Shown: positions 14,586 to 22,963, counted from the stretch's first letter. The stretch is DNA of 38,431 bases from JAQUSX01 sp035446985 (GCA_035446985.1 DAOTGG010000006.1:1-38431); one strand, 5' to 3'. Program-made: numbers and translations. The notes: generated by a model not told the origin, from the letters alone.

Positions 14586-14669
14586 GCGAGAATGGCGGAA
14601 TCGGCAGACGCGCACGTTTAAGGGGCGTGTGGATTATCCGTGTGAGTTCAAGTCTCACTTCTCGCACCA
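14586..14669 (+). tRNA. tRNA-Leu (anticodon AAG)
   Basis: This 84-base class II tRNA has CCA encoded. The acceptor GCGAGAA pairs with TTCTCGC and the discriminator is A. The anticodon arm CACGT-TTAAGGG-GCGTG puts AAG at positions 34-36; alignment with ordinary Leu(GAG) tRNAs gives the same frame. The T arm GTGAG-TTCAAGT-CTCAC is intact. A34 would need deamination to inosine by TadA to read CUU, CUC and CUA, a situation known mainly in some Bacillota. Confidence 0.92.
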
Positions 14670-14678
14670 AATAACAAA

Positions 14679-14706
14679 AAACCCTCGTGATTTACGAGGG
14701 TTTTTT
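14679..14706 (+). terminator. Terminator of tRNA-Leu(AAG)
   Basis: ACCCTCGT (14681-14688) and ACGAGGGT (14694-14701) form a perfect stem with a 5-base loop, followed by a run of T to 14706. Confidence 0.9.
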
Positions 14707-14791
14707 CTTTGTTTAAAAATAGTATTAAAACTATGTTTACACTATTTTTGTAGCGTCAATTTTAATCTAAATAATCTAATTAGTTAAACTA

Positions 14792-14820
14792 TTGATTTTG
14801 CGGGCGTTTTAAGGTAAAAT
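14792..14820 (+). promoter_or_regulatory. Promoter of the 279-aa GNAT gene
   Basis: TTGATT (14792-14797), 17 bases, TAAAAT (14815-14820). Leader of about 52 bases with an AAGGA ribosome site. Confidence 0.72.
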
Positions 14821-14878
14821 AAACGTATTCAAAAGAGTCGGCGTGAACAAAAACGTCGTTAAATAAGGAACGAAAGCT

Positions 14879-15718
14879 ATGATATTGCAATTTAAACGCT
14901 ACGAAAAGGCGGAAGAATACATAAAAGAAAACGAGAACCTTTATTTCGCCAACGAGCTGAAAAATATGAATTCATACGGTATTTTGAAATACTCTTTGGA
15001 CGACAAAGCGGTATACGTTTCGGTTTTCGACGGATTGCTGCCCGTTTTTTGCGCTTTTGTTACGTCTGACGGCAAAATATATCTAACTCACGAATTAGGC
15101 GAAAACACTGCGGAAATAATAGACTTTTTTATCGAAGGGCTTATCTCGAACAAAATCGAGTTTTGCGTTGTAACGGCGGAACAAAACCTTATGACCGAGT
15201 TTTCAAAAATCTACGCCGCAAAAACTAAAAGCACGTTTGTGCCTAAGCGTGAGCTTTCGACAATGTATTGCGTAAAAACGCTAAATTTCGACACAGCAAA
15301 AGGCTCGATGCGCAAAGCAGAGACAAAAGATTTGCATACGCTCACGTGTTTTATGCTCGAACTTATCCGCGAATCGTCGGGTATAGTCCTGGGTTACGAA
15401 GTCCAGCGGGCGTTAACCTTAAAACGTTTGCATACTTATTACCTTTGGGAAAATAACGGTCAGATTGTGTCGTGTCTACGGACAAAACCTTTGGGCGCGC
15501 GCGGAATGATGCTTTCGGGAGTATATACCGACGCCGATGAACGCGGCAAAGGATACGGCACTTCCTTAGTCGGCAATTTTACAAAAATATCGCTTCAATG
15601 CTGTCCAAAATGTTTTTTAAAAGTAGATTTATTCAACTCGGCGGCAAAACGGATGTACAAAAAAATCGGTTACGAATACGGCTATAAAATGCTCGAAGGA
15701 AGTTTTTATTCCAGATAA
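14879..15718 (+). CDS. Two-part GNAT-family acetyltransferase
   Basis: The 279-residue protein has a degenerate N-terminal half (residues 1-130; strands such as AVYVSVFDGLLPVFCAFVTSDG without a CoA loop) and an intact C-terminal GNAT domain (about 140-279). In the latter MLSGVYTDADERGKGYGTSLV near 211-231 is the acetyl-CoA pyrophosphate loop, and LKVDLFNSAAKRMYKKIGYEYGYKM is the C-terminal GNAT block. This layout resembles predicted GNAT proteins in which only one half is catalytic. It has its own promoter, AAGGA before the ATG, and a terminator shared with the convergent DUF4364 gene. Substrate unknown. Confidence 0.85.
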   Translation: MILQFKRYEKAEEYIKENENLYFANELKNMNSYGILKYSLDDKAVYVSVFDGLLPVFCAFVTSDGKIYLTHELGENTAEIIDFFIEGLISNKIEFCVVTAEQNLMTEFSKIYAAKTKSTFVPKRELSTMYCVKTLNFDTAKGSMRKAETKDLHTLTCFMLELIRESSGIVLGYEVQRALTLKRLHTYYLWENNGQIVSCLRTKPLGARGMMLSGVYTDADERGKGYGTSLVGNFTKISLQCCPKCFLKVDLFNSAAKRMYKKIGYEYGYKMLEGSFYSR

Positions 15719-15799
15719 ATTTTTAATCAAAAAACAGAAAAGAAAAAACTTAATATGGCATAAATGTTCAAATAAAGAAGATAAGAAAATTTAAAGATA

Positions 15800-15840
15800 A
15801 AAAAATAAAACGCATTGTTAATTACAATAGCGTTTTTTTA
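15800..15840. terminator. Bidirectional terminator between GNAT and DUF4364 genes
   Basis: AAAACGC-ATTGT pairs with ACAAT-A-GCGTTTT with one bulge. It has an A-rich left flank and seven T on the right, so it can end both convergent transcripts. The DUF4364 stop codon (15838-15840) lies inside its T run. Confidence 0.8.
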
Positions 15841-16368
15841 TTCCACCAAACTGTCGTAAATCTGCAAATACACGGAAGCCGCTTTTTCGCCCCAGTTTTT
15901 GTCTATGTATTTTGCCGTGTTGCGGTTAGGTACGTTAAGCTTGATTTCAAGCGTCGGCTGTATCGTGTCAGTAATCCTTAAAATAACGTCGTAAGTGCCG
16001 TCGTCGCGCTTAATATAAGACGAGCTGTATTCTTGTTTTCGGCGGTAGTTCATTCGGCTGTTTTTTATGTAATTAGAGATTGTGTCTCTCGTGCTGGAAG
16101 GTATACGGACAAAAAAGTGCGCCAGACAAACTCTGCCTTCAACGGTGAGATTGTAAAAAAACTCGTTTCCGCCGCCTTTTAATTTGCAGATAAAATTGGC
16201 TTCCATAAGCTGTTCCAAAGCAAGTTTGCAGTTAACGTATTCTATCCAGTTATTTTTGTTTTGGCACAAATCCATTATCGTACTTTCCGATAACGGCATT
16301 TCCATCTGGTCAAAAATAAATAATAAAATTAACTTGTTTTGGGTACTGTCTTGCGTAAGTCCTTGCAT
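15838..16368 (-). CDS. DUF4364-family protein (probable winged-helix regulator)
   Basis: The 176-residue protein matches the DUF4364 family, found almost only in Clostridia and relatives. The N-terminal 90 residues look like a PadR/winged-helix fold: LILLFIFDQMEMPLSESTIMDLC, then a recognition-helix region LALEQLMEANFICKL and a wing with FFYNLTVEGR. The C-terminal part (100-176) is a beta-rich domain, SSSYIKRDDGTYDVILRI. No enzyme motif is visible and molecular function is uncharacterised. The ATG has GGAG upstream and a TATAAT promoter divergent from the 251-aa unknown gene. Confidence 0.87.
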   Translation of the reverse strand: MQGLTQDSTQNKLILLFIFDQMEMPLSESTIMDLCQNKNNWIEYVNCKLALEQLMEANFICKLKGGGNEFFYNLTVEGRVCLAHFFVRIPSSTRDTISNYIKNSRMNYRRKQEYSSSYIKRDDGTYDVILRITDTIQPTLEIKLNVPNRNTAKYIDKNWGEKAASVYLQIYDSLVE

Positions 16369-16408
16369 TATACTCTCCGTATTCTTTTATTAAATCGCTT
16401 GGAGAATT

Positions 16409-16437
16409 ATTATACTACATTATCGTGGAATAAACAA
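16409..16437 (-). promoter_or_regulatory. Promoter of the DUF4364 gene
   Basis: Minus strand TATAAT (16409-16414), preceded at 17 bases by a weak -35 TTGTTT (16432-16437). Confidence 0.6.
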
Positions 16438-16476
16438 CAATTTAGCCGTTTTTTTGACTGAAATAAATTCAAAGAC

Positions 16477-16505
16477 TTGAATACTTTTGTTTATGATGTT
16501 ATAAT
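16477..16505 (+). promoter_or_regulatory. Promoter of the 251-aa unknown gene
   Basis: TTGAAT (16477-16482), 17 bases, TATAAT (16500-16505). AGGAG follows at 16516-16520. Confidence 0.75.
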
Positions 16506-16534
16506 CTTTTTTGTTAGGAGATTATAATAAACCA

Positions 16535-17290
16535 ATGAACAACGAAATGCAAATTTTTGTGGAACGAGCTAACAGTTTAATAGAATCAAAAATCATACTC
16601 ACCGACAAAACTATCTCCGGAATGTTAAAGTTTGTCGCCTCCAATCAAGCTTTTTTAACCAAAATAAGCGAATCGCTGGAAGAAATATCTTACGCGAAAG
16701 AATTTGCCCGTTCAAAAACAACGATAACCCGAGCCGACGGAAGTTTGCAGGAAAAACTGAAAACTCCCCCCACCGAAAGCAGACTTTTTACTTTTGTCGT
16801 ATGTTTATTGACGGAATTTGACACGGGAAAACGCGACTTGGTAGAATTTTTGCGTCGTTATTATGCAAGCGACGACTCAAACGCCGCGTATTCGGAATTT
16901 TCCGCGCAATTTTTAAAGCCGTTTAAACACATCGGTGAAAAAATACTTTCGACGGCGGTTACCGACGAAGCGTATGACAGAATAGCTCCCGACGCGGAAA
17001 CGTATTTTAATCCCGAAAGAGTTTACATAACACGCGCGGTAATGGAACAAATGCTGGAACTTATCGATATTATCGTTGAAAAAAACGAAAGCGAAATATT
17101 TTTCTCGCAGCAGGAAAAATCCGACGCGAGAGAAATGACTACCGCTATGAAATTCGCATTGATGTCAAAAAATCCAAAACTTATCAAAGTCATATGGATA
17201 GGTTTTTATCACACCACGGAAAGATTGAAATCCACATATTTGTATCTAAAAAAACTTGGAGCGATACTCACGGAAAACAATCTGATTTAA
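16535..17290 (+). CDS. Helical protein of unknown function (251 aa)
   Basis: I do not recognise this family. From the ATG at 16535 the product is 251 residues, soluble, and apparently all alpha-helical, with no signal peptide or membrane segment. Visible features are an amphipathic start (FVERANSLIESKIILTDKTI), a polar loop RADGSLQEKLKTPP near 65-80, and a C-terminal helical half rich in Lys and Leu. The in-frame TTG at 16511 coincides with the predicted transcription start and lies before AGGAG, so it is rejected; the ATG is 14 bases from that site, a long spacing. The promoter is strong and the gene is transcribed alone, convergent with coaE. Good codon structure and promoter support a real gene. 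Confidence 0.8.
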   Translation: MNNEMQIFVERANSLIESKIILTDKTISGMLKFVASNQAFLTKISESLEEISYAKEFARSKTTITRADGSLQEKLKTPPTESRLFTFVVCLLTEFDTGKRDLVEFLRRYYASDDSNAAYSEFSAQFLKPFKHIGEKILSTAVTDEAYDRIAPDAETYFNPERVYITRAVMEQMLELIDIIVEKNESEIFFSQQEKSDAREMTTAMKFALMSKNPKLIKVIWIGFYHTTERLKSTYLYLKKLGAILTENNLI

Positions 17291-17324
17291 TTTTGAAAAA
17301 ATAGTCAATTAAATAAAAATTTAC

Positions 17325-17354
17325 AAAAAAATAAGCCGAATTATTCGGCTTTTT
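17325..17354. terminator. Bidirectional terminator between the 251-aa gene and coaE
   Basis: AAGCCGAA (17333-17340) and TTCGGCTT (17344-17351) form an 8-bp stem with a 3-base loop, with A-rich left and T-rich right flanks. The coaE stop codon occupies the loop (17341-17343). Confidence 0.88.
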
Positions 17355-17955
17355 CATTTTCTTTCGTTTCGTTTGGTATATTATTTTCCCCCATAGCGGA
17401 CAAAATGTCTTTTATTTTTAATTTTAAGTCTTCTATATAACCGTTGTTGTCAATAACAATGTCGGCGTCCAGCGAGTAAGTTTGACGGCTCATTATGTCT
17501 TGTATCTGGTCTATTCTTATGTTATCTCTGAACATAATTCTTTTTTTCCGTGTTTCGGGGTCTGCCCTTACTTCCCAGGTTTCGTCCACTATGCCTTTCG
17601 GCAAAGACTTAGGCACGGAAACTTCAACAAAAACCAAAGAATCATGCGCGCTTAATTTCTTACTTAATAACTCGCCTATTTCGGAATGAAAAATCTCGTT
17701 TAATTTGTCGGTGCGGGATTGTTCTTTAAAAACGTATTCGGCAAGTTTTCTTCTGTCCAGTTTTCCGTCAATAACAAAAGATTTTCCAAATTCGCGGGAG
17801 ATTTTTTTTAATACTGAGGGATAAGCGGAAACTTCTTTTCCCAATACGTCGCAGTTAATAACGGGATAACCCCAATCGCTCAAAATTTCACACACCGCAG
17901 ATTTGCCTGAACCGATGCCGCCTGTAATCGCGATAACTTTTTTATTTTGACTCAA
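17341..17955 (-). CDS. coaE: Dephospho-CoA kinase
   Basis: The 204-residue P-loop kinase performs the last step of coenzyme A synthesis, phosphorylating the 3'-hydroxyl of dephospho-CoA with ATP. The Walker A motif GGIGSGKS is at 12-19, the substrate-binding acidic residue is in INCDVLGKEV near 34-43, and the LID segment RKKRIMFRDN falls near 137-146. Length is standard. The start is TTG, 14 bases inside the end of polA, with a G6 ribosome site inside polA, so the two are translationally coupled. Pairing of polA and coaE is widespread in Bacillota (often with mutM between). The short tail NIPNETKENEKAE is extra and probably disordered. Confidence 0.96.
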   Translation of the reverse strand: MSQNKKVIAITGGIGSGKSAVCEILSDWGYPVINCDVLGKEVSAYPSVLKKISREFGKSFVIDGKLDRRKLAEYVFKEQSRTDKLNEIFHSEIGELLSKKLSAHDSLVFVEVSVPKSLPKGIVDETWEVRADPETRKKRIMFRDNIRIDQIQDIMSRQTYSLDADIVIDNNGYIEDLKLKIKDILSAMGENNIPNETKENEKAE

Positions 17956-20467
17956 ATAGATTACCCCCCTTTTCTATGTTTACAGTAAGCTTAACGTCAA
18001 GTTTTACGGCGTTTTCCATTTCGTTTTTCAAAATGTTTTCAACCTCCGTTATTTCGTTGGCGTAAGCGTCGATAATAAGTTCGTCGTGCACTTGCATAAT
18101 AAGCTTGCTCTTTAAGCCGCGTTGTTTCATTTTGTTAACGACGTTAATCATTGCGATTTTTATAATATCGGCGGAGCTTCCCTGCAAAGGCATATTCATA
18201 GCCGCCCTTTCGCCAAACATTCTGAGCTGATAATTTGTAGATTTTAGTTCGGGAATAAAACGCCTTCTGCCCGCAATCGTAGTTATAAATCCGTCCCTTT
18301 TCGCCTGCTCGACCGAATTGTCCAAATACGCTTTTATAGTCGGATATCTTTCAAAATATTTTTTAATATACTCGCGCGCTTTTGACTGTGAAATACCTAT
18401 ATTTTGAGAAAGTCCAAAATCGCTTATGCCGTAAATTATTCCAAAATTCACAGCCTTTGCGGCTCTGCGCATATTAGCCGTAACCATCTCCGACGGCACA
18501 CCGAATATATCCGCTGCAACCTCGGTGTGTATGTCCTTGTCAGTATTAAAAGCGTCTCGAAGGTTTTTGTCGCCTGAAAACTGCGCCAAAAGCCTTAATT
18601 CTATTTGACTGTAATCCGCCGAAACGAGCAAATCGTATTTCGGCACGAACATTTTTCGCAGTTCTCTGCCTTCGGCGTTTCTTATGGGAATGTTTTGCAA
18701 ATTAGGCTCGGACGACGATAGTCTGCCCGTTGTGGTAAGAGTTTGGTTGTACGTCGTATGCAGCAAGCCGTTTTTTACCAGCGGTTTTAACCCTTCGACA
18801 TAAGTTCCGTTAAGTTTTGAAAACCGCCTTATTTGTACGATGAGCGATACTATCGGATGTTCGTCCGCAAGTTTTTCCAATACGTCGTTGTCGGTTGAGT
18901 AGCCCGTTTTCGTTTTTTTGTAATGCGGAAGTTTGAGCTTTGTAAACAAAATTTCCGAAAGCTGCTTGGTGCTGAGTATATTAAACTCTTCGCCCGCAAG
19001 CACATAGACTTGCTTTGTGAGTTCATTTATTTTTTCTATATATTGAGTGTGGAGATTGTCCAAAAAGTCCGTGTCCACCGCCACGCCTTCGTTTTCCATT
19101 TCATATAAAACCTGCATTAAAGGCAGCTCGATGTCAAAGTACAACTTTTGAGTACCCGTCTTTTTGAGATTACGCTCCAAAATATCTTTGACTTGGCTAA
19201 GCCCGAACGCGTCGACTGAAACCGAATAGCTTTCCGTTAAAGTCTCAAAGTTTTTGAAAGCGCGGTACTCCACCAAATATTGCATTATCGAAACGTCCCA
19301 TTTTACGCCGTTAAGAGCAATATTGTATTGGTCTAATAAATGCTTTAAAGCCTTTGCATCATACACGCATTTTTCCGTTTCGTTTTCGAGTAAAGGCTTT
19401 ATTACGCTCAATGCGTCGGCGAAACTGATTCCGTCCAAAAAGTTATCGCTAATCTCAATTAAGTACATAACGCCGTCGGTAAAAAGTGAAATCTGCTGAC
19501 CGAAATAAATAGTCAAATCTTTTTTTGTCAAAGTTTCGACGACTTTTTTTAATTCATTAATCGTTTTTACGTTAGAGGTTTCGCAAGTTATTTTAGGCGC
19601 GGAAACTACCGTTTCGGGACTCGTTTCAATTTTTTTAAGAAGCGAACGAAATTCAAGCTCAACAAATTTATCTTTCAGCGCAGGCGAATACGGTTTTCTT
19701 TCGCAGTCGTCAACCTCGCAGCAAAAATCGACGTCGGTTTTGATAGTTGCAAGCGTTTTTGATAGATACGCCATTTGTTTGTTTTCAGTCAGCTTGTCTT
19801 TCAGCGAGCCTTTTATTTCGTCGATATTCTCGTAAATATTATCTATGTCGCCGTATTTGGCGATAAGGTCGGTAGCGGTTTTTTCGCCCACACCCTTGAC
19901 CCCGGGAATATTGTCCGACGGGTCGCCACGCAAGGCCTTATACTCCACTATTTGGTCGGGTGTCATACCGTGATTTGATTTCAAAGCGGTTTCGTCAAGC
20001 TTTTCAACTTCGGAAATACCTTTTTTTGTAAGTAGCACGGTGGTATCGGCGTCGATAAGCTGCAGCAAATCTCTGTCGCCCGTCACCAAAAGTTTTTTAG
20101 CGTCAAAGCGTTTTGATAGCGTGCCGATAATATCGTCCGCTTCCGCGCCTATTTTTTGAGCGACGGTAATATTCATGGACGCCAAAACGTCTTGCAATAT
20201 TGGTAACTGCGCGGCTAAATCGTCGGGCATACCTTTTCGGTTTGCCTTATATAGGTCATAAAGGTCGTGACGAAAGTTTTTGCCTTTCATATCGAAAGCT
20301 ATCGCTATATGAGTGGGATTGTAATCGTTAAATACCTTTAACAAAATATTGATAAATCCGTAAACGGCGTTAACGTTTCGTCCGTGACTGTCGTTCATAA
20401 CGGGCAAAGCGTAATAGGCTCTATTTAAAATTGAGTTGCCGTCGACCAGCGCAACCGTTTTTGTCAT
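17942..20467 (-). CDS. polA: DNA polymerase I
   Basis: The 841-residue protein has an N-terminal 5' nuclease domain (1-290; VDGNSILNRAYYA, GAEADDIIGT, VTGDRDLLQL, DNIPGVKGVGEKTA) and a C-terminal family A polymerase domain. The latter has motif A DYSQIELRLLA near 635, motif B RRAAKAVNFGIIYG near 680, and motif C VHDELI near 810. The middle 3'-5' exonuclease-like domain (about 300-460) lacks the D-x-E at its first strand (LTIYFGQQISLF), so proofreading is probably lost, as in many Bacillota. It repairs gaps and processes Okazaki fragments. Its ATG overlaps the stop of the Gfo/Idh gene (ATGA) with CGGAG upstream, and its 3' end overlaps coaE. Confidence 0.97.
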   Translation of the reverse strand: MTKTVALVDGNSILNRAYYALPVMNDSHGRNVNAVYGFINILLKVFNDYNPTHIAIAFDMKGKNFRHDLYDLYKANRKGMPDDLAAQLPILQDVLASMNITVAQKIGAEADDIIGTLSKRFDAKKLLVTGDRDLLQLIDADTTVLLTKKGISEVEKLDETALKSNHGMTPDQIVEYKALRGDPSDNIPGVKGVGEKTATDLIAKYGDIDNIYENIDEIKGSLKDKLTENKQMAYLSKTLATIKTDVDFCCEVDDCERKPYSPALKDKFVELEFRSLLKKIETSPETVVSAPKITCETSNVKTINELKKVVETLTKKDLTIYFGQQISLFTDGVMYLIEISDNFLDGISFADALSVIKPLLENETEKCVYDAKALKHLLDQYNIALNGVKWDVSIMQYLVEYRAFKNFETLTESYSVSVDAFGLSQVKDILERNLKKTGTQKLYFDIELPLMQVLYEMENEGVAVDTDFLDNLHTQYIEKINELTKQVYVLAGEEFNILSTKQLSEILFTKLKLPHYKKTKTGYSTDNDVLEKLADEHPIVSLIVQIRRFSKLNGTYVEGLKPLVKNGLLHTTYNQTLTTTGRLSSSEPNLQNIPIRNAEGRELRKMFVPKYDLLVSADYSQIELRLLAQFSGDKNLRDAFNTDKDIHTEVAADIFGVPSEMVTANMRRAAKAVNFGIIYGISDFGLSQNIGISQSKAREYIKKYFERYPTIKAYLDNSVEQAKRDGFITTIAGRRRFIPELKSTNYQLRMFGERAAMNMPLQGSSADIIKIAMINVVNKMKQRGLKSKLIMQVHDELIIDAYANEITEVENILKNEMENAVKLDVKLTVNIEKGGNLFESK

Positions 20468-21711
20468 CTTGTTTTCTCCGTTTTTTGCGATTTTCTCGCT
20501 ATTTCCGCATACCAGGCGTTACGGTGACTTTCCAAAGTCTGCGATATCAAAGTTATTTTTTTAGACCGTGGTTTACCGTTCATAAAATCTATAAATTCGT
20601 TCACAAGATTTTTGTCGCTGGATCCGTGCAAAGATATAACTTTGCGCGCGACGCGTATTTTTCTGCTTTTACCGCCAAAAATGTTGAGAGTAAAAAATCC
20701 GTCTATATCGTTACCAAAAATCTCGCCTTTTTCGCCGTATATGTGCGTTTTGCGGTAGCAGCGGCGGGAAAAAGCGGTCATACATAAAGTTGCGGTCACG
20801 CCGTCTTCCATAGCGATATTAACGACCTGATTTTCCATAACGTCGTTATCGCAACCATATACGCATCTGCCGTAAGGCGATGTTTTTAACGCGGTTTTGA
20901 GTTTTTTTATCGTTGGCTTGGGATCATGCGTAATAAGTTTTGCGTTTACTATCATATAAGGCAGTGTGTGCGCAGTAACAGCATAATAAATTTTGCGCGC
21001 TTCGTACGGGCAGTTATTCGCGGCAGGGCAGCCTTGCTCGCAATAGTCGGGCGCGCCGTCGGGCTTGTTTTTCGCGGTAAAGCAACTCAGTTCTCCGCTT
21101 GAAGAAACGGAAACGCTTTGTTTACCCGTAAGATAATATATCATATCGAGATCGTGACAGCATTTGGCAAGTATTGACGGAGCGGATTCGTCCTCTCTGC
21201 GCCAGTTTCCGCGTACGTAAGAGTGCGAAAAATGCCAATAACCCACGTTTTCGGTATGGTTAATATGCCTTACTTTACCGATAACTCCGCTATCTATAAT
21301 ATCTTTTATTTTATCGTAATATTTTGCGTATCTTAGAACGTGGCAAACGACCACAGTCAGTTTTTTTTCATCGGCTAATTTAGCGATTTCTTCGGTTTCG
21401 GCAAAAATCGGGGAAACGGGTTTTTCGAGCAAGAGATTGTAACCGATATTAAGCGCGGAAATAGCGTGAGAATAATGATCTCTGTCCTGGGTTGCGATTA
21501 CCAAAACGTCAGCCAGTTTTCCCGCGTCGAAAAACTTTTTGTCATCTGTAAAAAGTTTATCCGAATCTATATTCCACTTGCGTCCGTATTCGTTAACAAA
21601 AGCGGCGTTTTTTTCACATAAAGCGACAATTTTTGCATTTTTATTTCTAAAAAAATGGCTTCCGTAAGTTCTGCCTCTATTGCCAAGTCCTATTATAGCC
21701 ACGGTTATCAT
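20464..21711 (-). CDS. Gfo/Idh/MocA-family oxidoreductase with a cysteine-rich insertion
   Basis: The 415-residue NAD(P)-dependent sugar-type dehydrogenase has the N-terminal Rossmann motif IGLGNRGRTYG at 7-17 and the family catalytic motif LLEKPVSP near 95-102 (Lys96). A second-domain HD pair is in KCCHDLDMIYY near 180. An insertion near 220-240 holds CEQGCPAANNC, a C-x3-C-x5-C cluster that could bind a metal; this occurs in one subfamily. It is the first gene of a transcript with polA and coaE, overlapping polA by four bases, under a good promoter (21735-21763). Substrate unknown; the link to polA is probably only transcriptional. Confidence 0.88.
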   Translation of the reverse strand: MITVAIIGLGNRGRTYGSHFFRNKNAKIVALCEKNAAFVNEYGRKWNIDSDKLFTDDKKFFDAGKLADVLVIATQDRDHYSHAISALNIGYNLLLEKPVSPIFAETEEIAKLADEKKLTVVVCHVLRYAKYYDKIKDIIDSGVIGKVRHINHTENVGYWHFSHSYVRGNWRREDESAPSILAKCCHDLDMIYYLTGKQSVSVSSSGELSCFTAKNKPDGAPDYCEQGCPAANNCPYEARKIYYAVTAHTLPYMIVNAKLITHDPKPTIKKLKTALKTSPYGRCVYGCDNDVMENQVVNIAMEDGVTATLCMTAFSRRCYRKTHIYGEKGEIFGNDIDGFFTLNIFGGKSRKIRVARKVISLHGSSDKNLVNEFIDFMNGKPRSKKITLISQTLESHRNAWYAEIARKSQKTEKTR

Positions 21712-21734
21712 TCGCTTCCCCTCCCCTTAATTAA

Positions 21735-21763
21735 ATTGTAACTTATTTTGCAATCAAATTCAA
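21735..21763 (-). promoter_or_regulatory. Promoter of the Gfo/Idh-polA-coaE operon
   Basis: Minus strand TTGAAT (21758-21763), 17 bases, TACAAT (21735-21740). A strong GGGGAGGGG ribosome site follows. Confidence 0.72.
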
Positions 21764-21817
21764 GGGGCTAGACAAAACAAGTCATTATTCGACAGTTACA
21801 ATTTTCGCTATTTTACG

Positions 21818-21846
21818 ACAAAAGCAAGACTGTTGCAGCCTTGCTT
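21818..21846 (-). terminator. Probable terminator of the 282-aa GNAT gene
   Basis: AAGCAAGACTG (21822-21832) and CAGCCTTGCTT (21836-21846) pair with one mismatch. Only four U follow on the minus strand, so it is a weak example. Confidence 0.55.
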
Positions 21847-21902
21847 ATTTGCCGAAAAATTTAATAAAATAATCAGCCAAATAAATTTTTACGCAAGCTA
21901 AT

Positions 21903-22751
21903 TTAAATTTTATGTTTAAAATAATTCATTTTATAAATAGGCGAAAAGCCCGCTTTTAAATACAGATTCAAAGCCGTATCATTTTGCACGTTTACGTCAA
22001 GCACAACTTTGCTTTGACGGCGTAACCCGATGTTTTGAGCGAACATAAGCATTTGTTTGCCGTAACCGCGACCGCGATACCTCTCCATTACGCCCACGCC
22101 GTACAAAAAAACCTCGTCGGCGGCTTTATCAAAATACAGTCCAAAAGCCCCTATCGCAGTTTTGTCAAGATAGGCGATATAACCTTCTCTATCGGGATTG
22201 TTGAGCAAAGAATCGGAAAAATCATAATCGCTCTTTTTATCATTAAAAACCGCCATCTGGATTTTTGCGAAAACTTTGACATTGTTTTTTGCGCACGGAA
22301 CAAAAGTTAACGCAGACTGAAATTTTTGCGCCGCGTCGCAAACCATACGCGCTTCGGTGTGGCTGTAAGTGTTTTGCTTTTTTTCAATAACGAGTTTTCC
22401 GCTTTCGCTGTCGTTATTTACAACAAACAAAATTTCTTTCACGCCGTAGCCGCGCAGTATTTCATTGGCTTCGTTTAATAGCTTTGTAAATACGCCTTTT
22501 TGTCTGTAATCAGGGCGGGTAAACGCGGTGATTTCGGGCAGTAATTTACCGGGCATAAATACGGTCAAAAAGCCCGCGAGCGTGTTATGTTCGTACGCCA
22601 TAAAAAAGCTCGGCATATTCTTATCAATATTTATCTCGTTTGAAAGCCAAACTTTGTCTTGAGTTTTGTCAAACTCCGAAACAATTTTTTGTAAATTCAG
22701 CACCGCATCCGTTTGGTCTGCGGTTAAAAAATTAGTTTTTACTATATTCAT
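21903..22751 (-). CDS. Tandem GNAT acetyltransferase
   Basis: The 282-residue protein has two GNAT-like halves. In the N-terminal half, the loop FTRPDYRQKGVFTKLLNEA near 77-95 matches the CoA-binding pattern (R-x-K-G-x-x). In the C-terminal half, YGVGVMERYRGRGYGKQMLMF near 216-236 is a textbook R-G-x-G-Y/x-G loop, followed by VVLDVNVQNDTALNLYLKAGF. Substrate unknown. The ATG lacks any ribosome binding site and lies six bases after a TAAAAT -10, so the mRNA is predicted to be leaderless, as for the GNAT at 12597. It is a single-gene unit. Confidence 0.88.
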   Translation of the reverse strand: MNIVKTNFLTADQTDAVLNLQKIVSEFDKTQDKVWLSNEINIDKNMPSFFMAYEHNTLAGFLTVFMPGKLLPEITAFTRPDYRQKGVFTKLLNEANEILRGYGVKEILFVVNNDSESGKLVIEKKQNTYSHTEARMVCDAAQKFQSALTFVPCAKNNVKVFAKIQMAVFNDKKSDYDFSDSLLNNPDREGYIAYLDKTAIGAFGLYFDKAADEVFLYGVGVMERYRGRGYGKQMLMFAQNIGLRRQSKVVLDVNVQNDTALNLYLKAGFSPIYKMNYFKHKI

Positions 22752-22757
22752 AAATAT

Positions 22758-22786
22758 ATTTTACACCGATTAAACTCAAATTTCAA
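22758..22786 (-). promoter_or_regulatory. Promoter of the tandem GNAT gene, predicting a leaderless mRNA
   Basis: Minus strand TTGAAA (22781-22786), 17 bases, TAAAAT (22758-22763), then six bases and the ATG at 22751. The rest of the gap 22752-23081 holds the rubrerythrin terminator and one more small hairpin (22995-23016). Confidence 0.7.
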
Positions 22787-22930
22787 TACGGCAAAGTTAA
22801 AATATATAAAAGGATTTAATATGCCGTAAAATCAATCAATCGCTTTTAGAATTTTTATTTTTTTAAAACAAGAAAAAATCGCACCGCAGATAATATCGTT
22901 CGACGTCAAAGATTATTTGCAAAAATTAAA

Positions 22931-22963
22931 TAAAAGAAAAGCCGCCTTCTGAGATGAAAGCGG
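22931..22963 (-). terminator. Terminator of the fur-rubrerythrin operon
   Basis: CCGCCTTC (22942-22949) pairs with GAAAGCGG (22956-22963), including a G-U pair, and is followed on the minus strand by CTTTTCTTTT. It lies about 120 bases after the rubrerythrin stop; a smaller TAAACGG/CCGTTTA hairpin (22995-23016) lies between. Confidence 0.7.

Noticed and set aside
16511..16534. TTG start for the 251-aa protein
   Set aside because: The TTG is at the predicted transcription start and upstream of AGGAG, so the ATG at 16535 is preferred.
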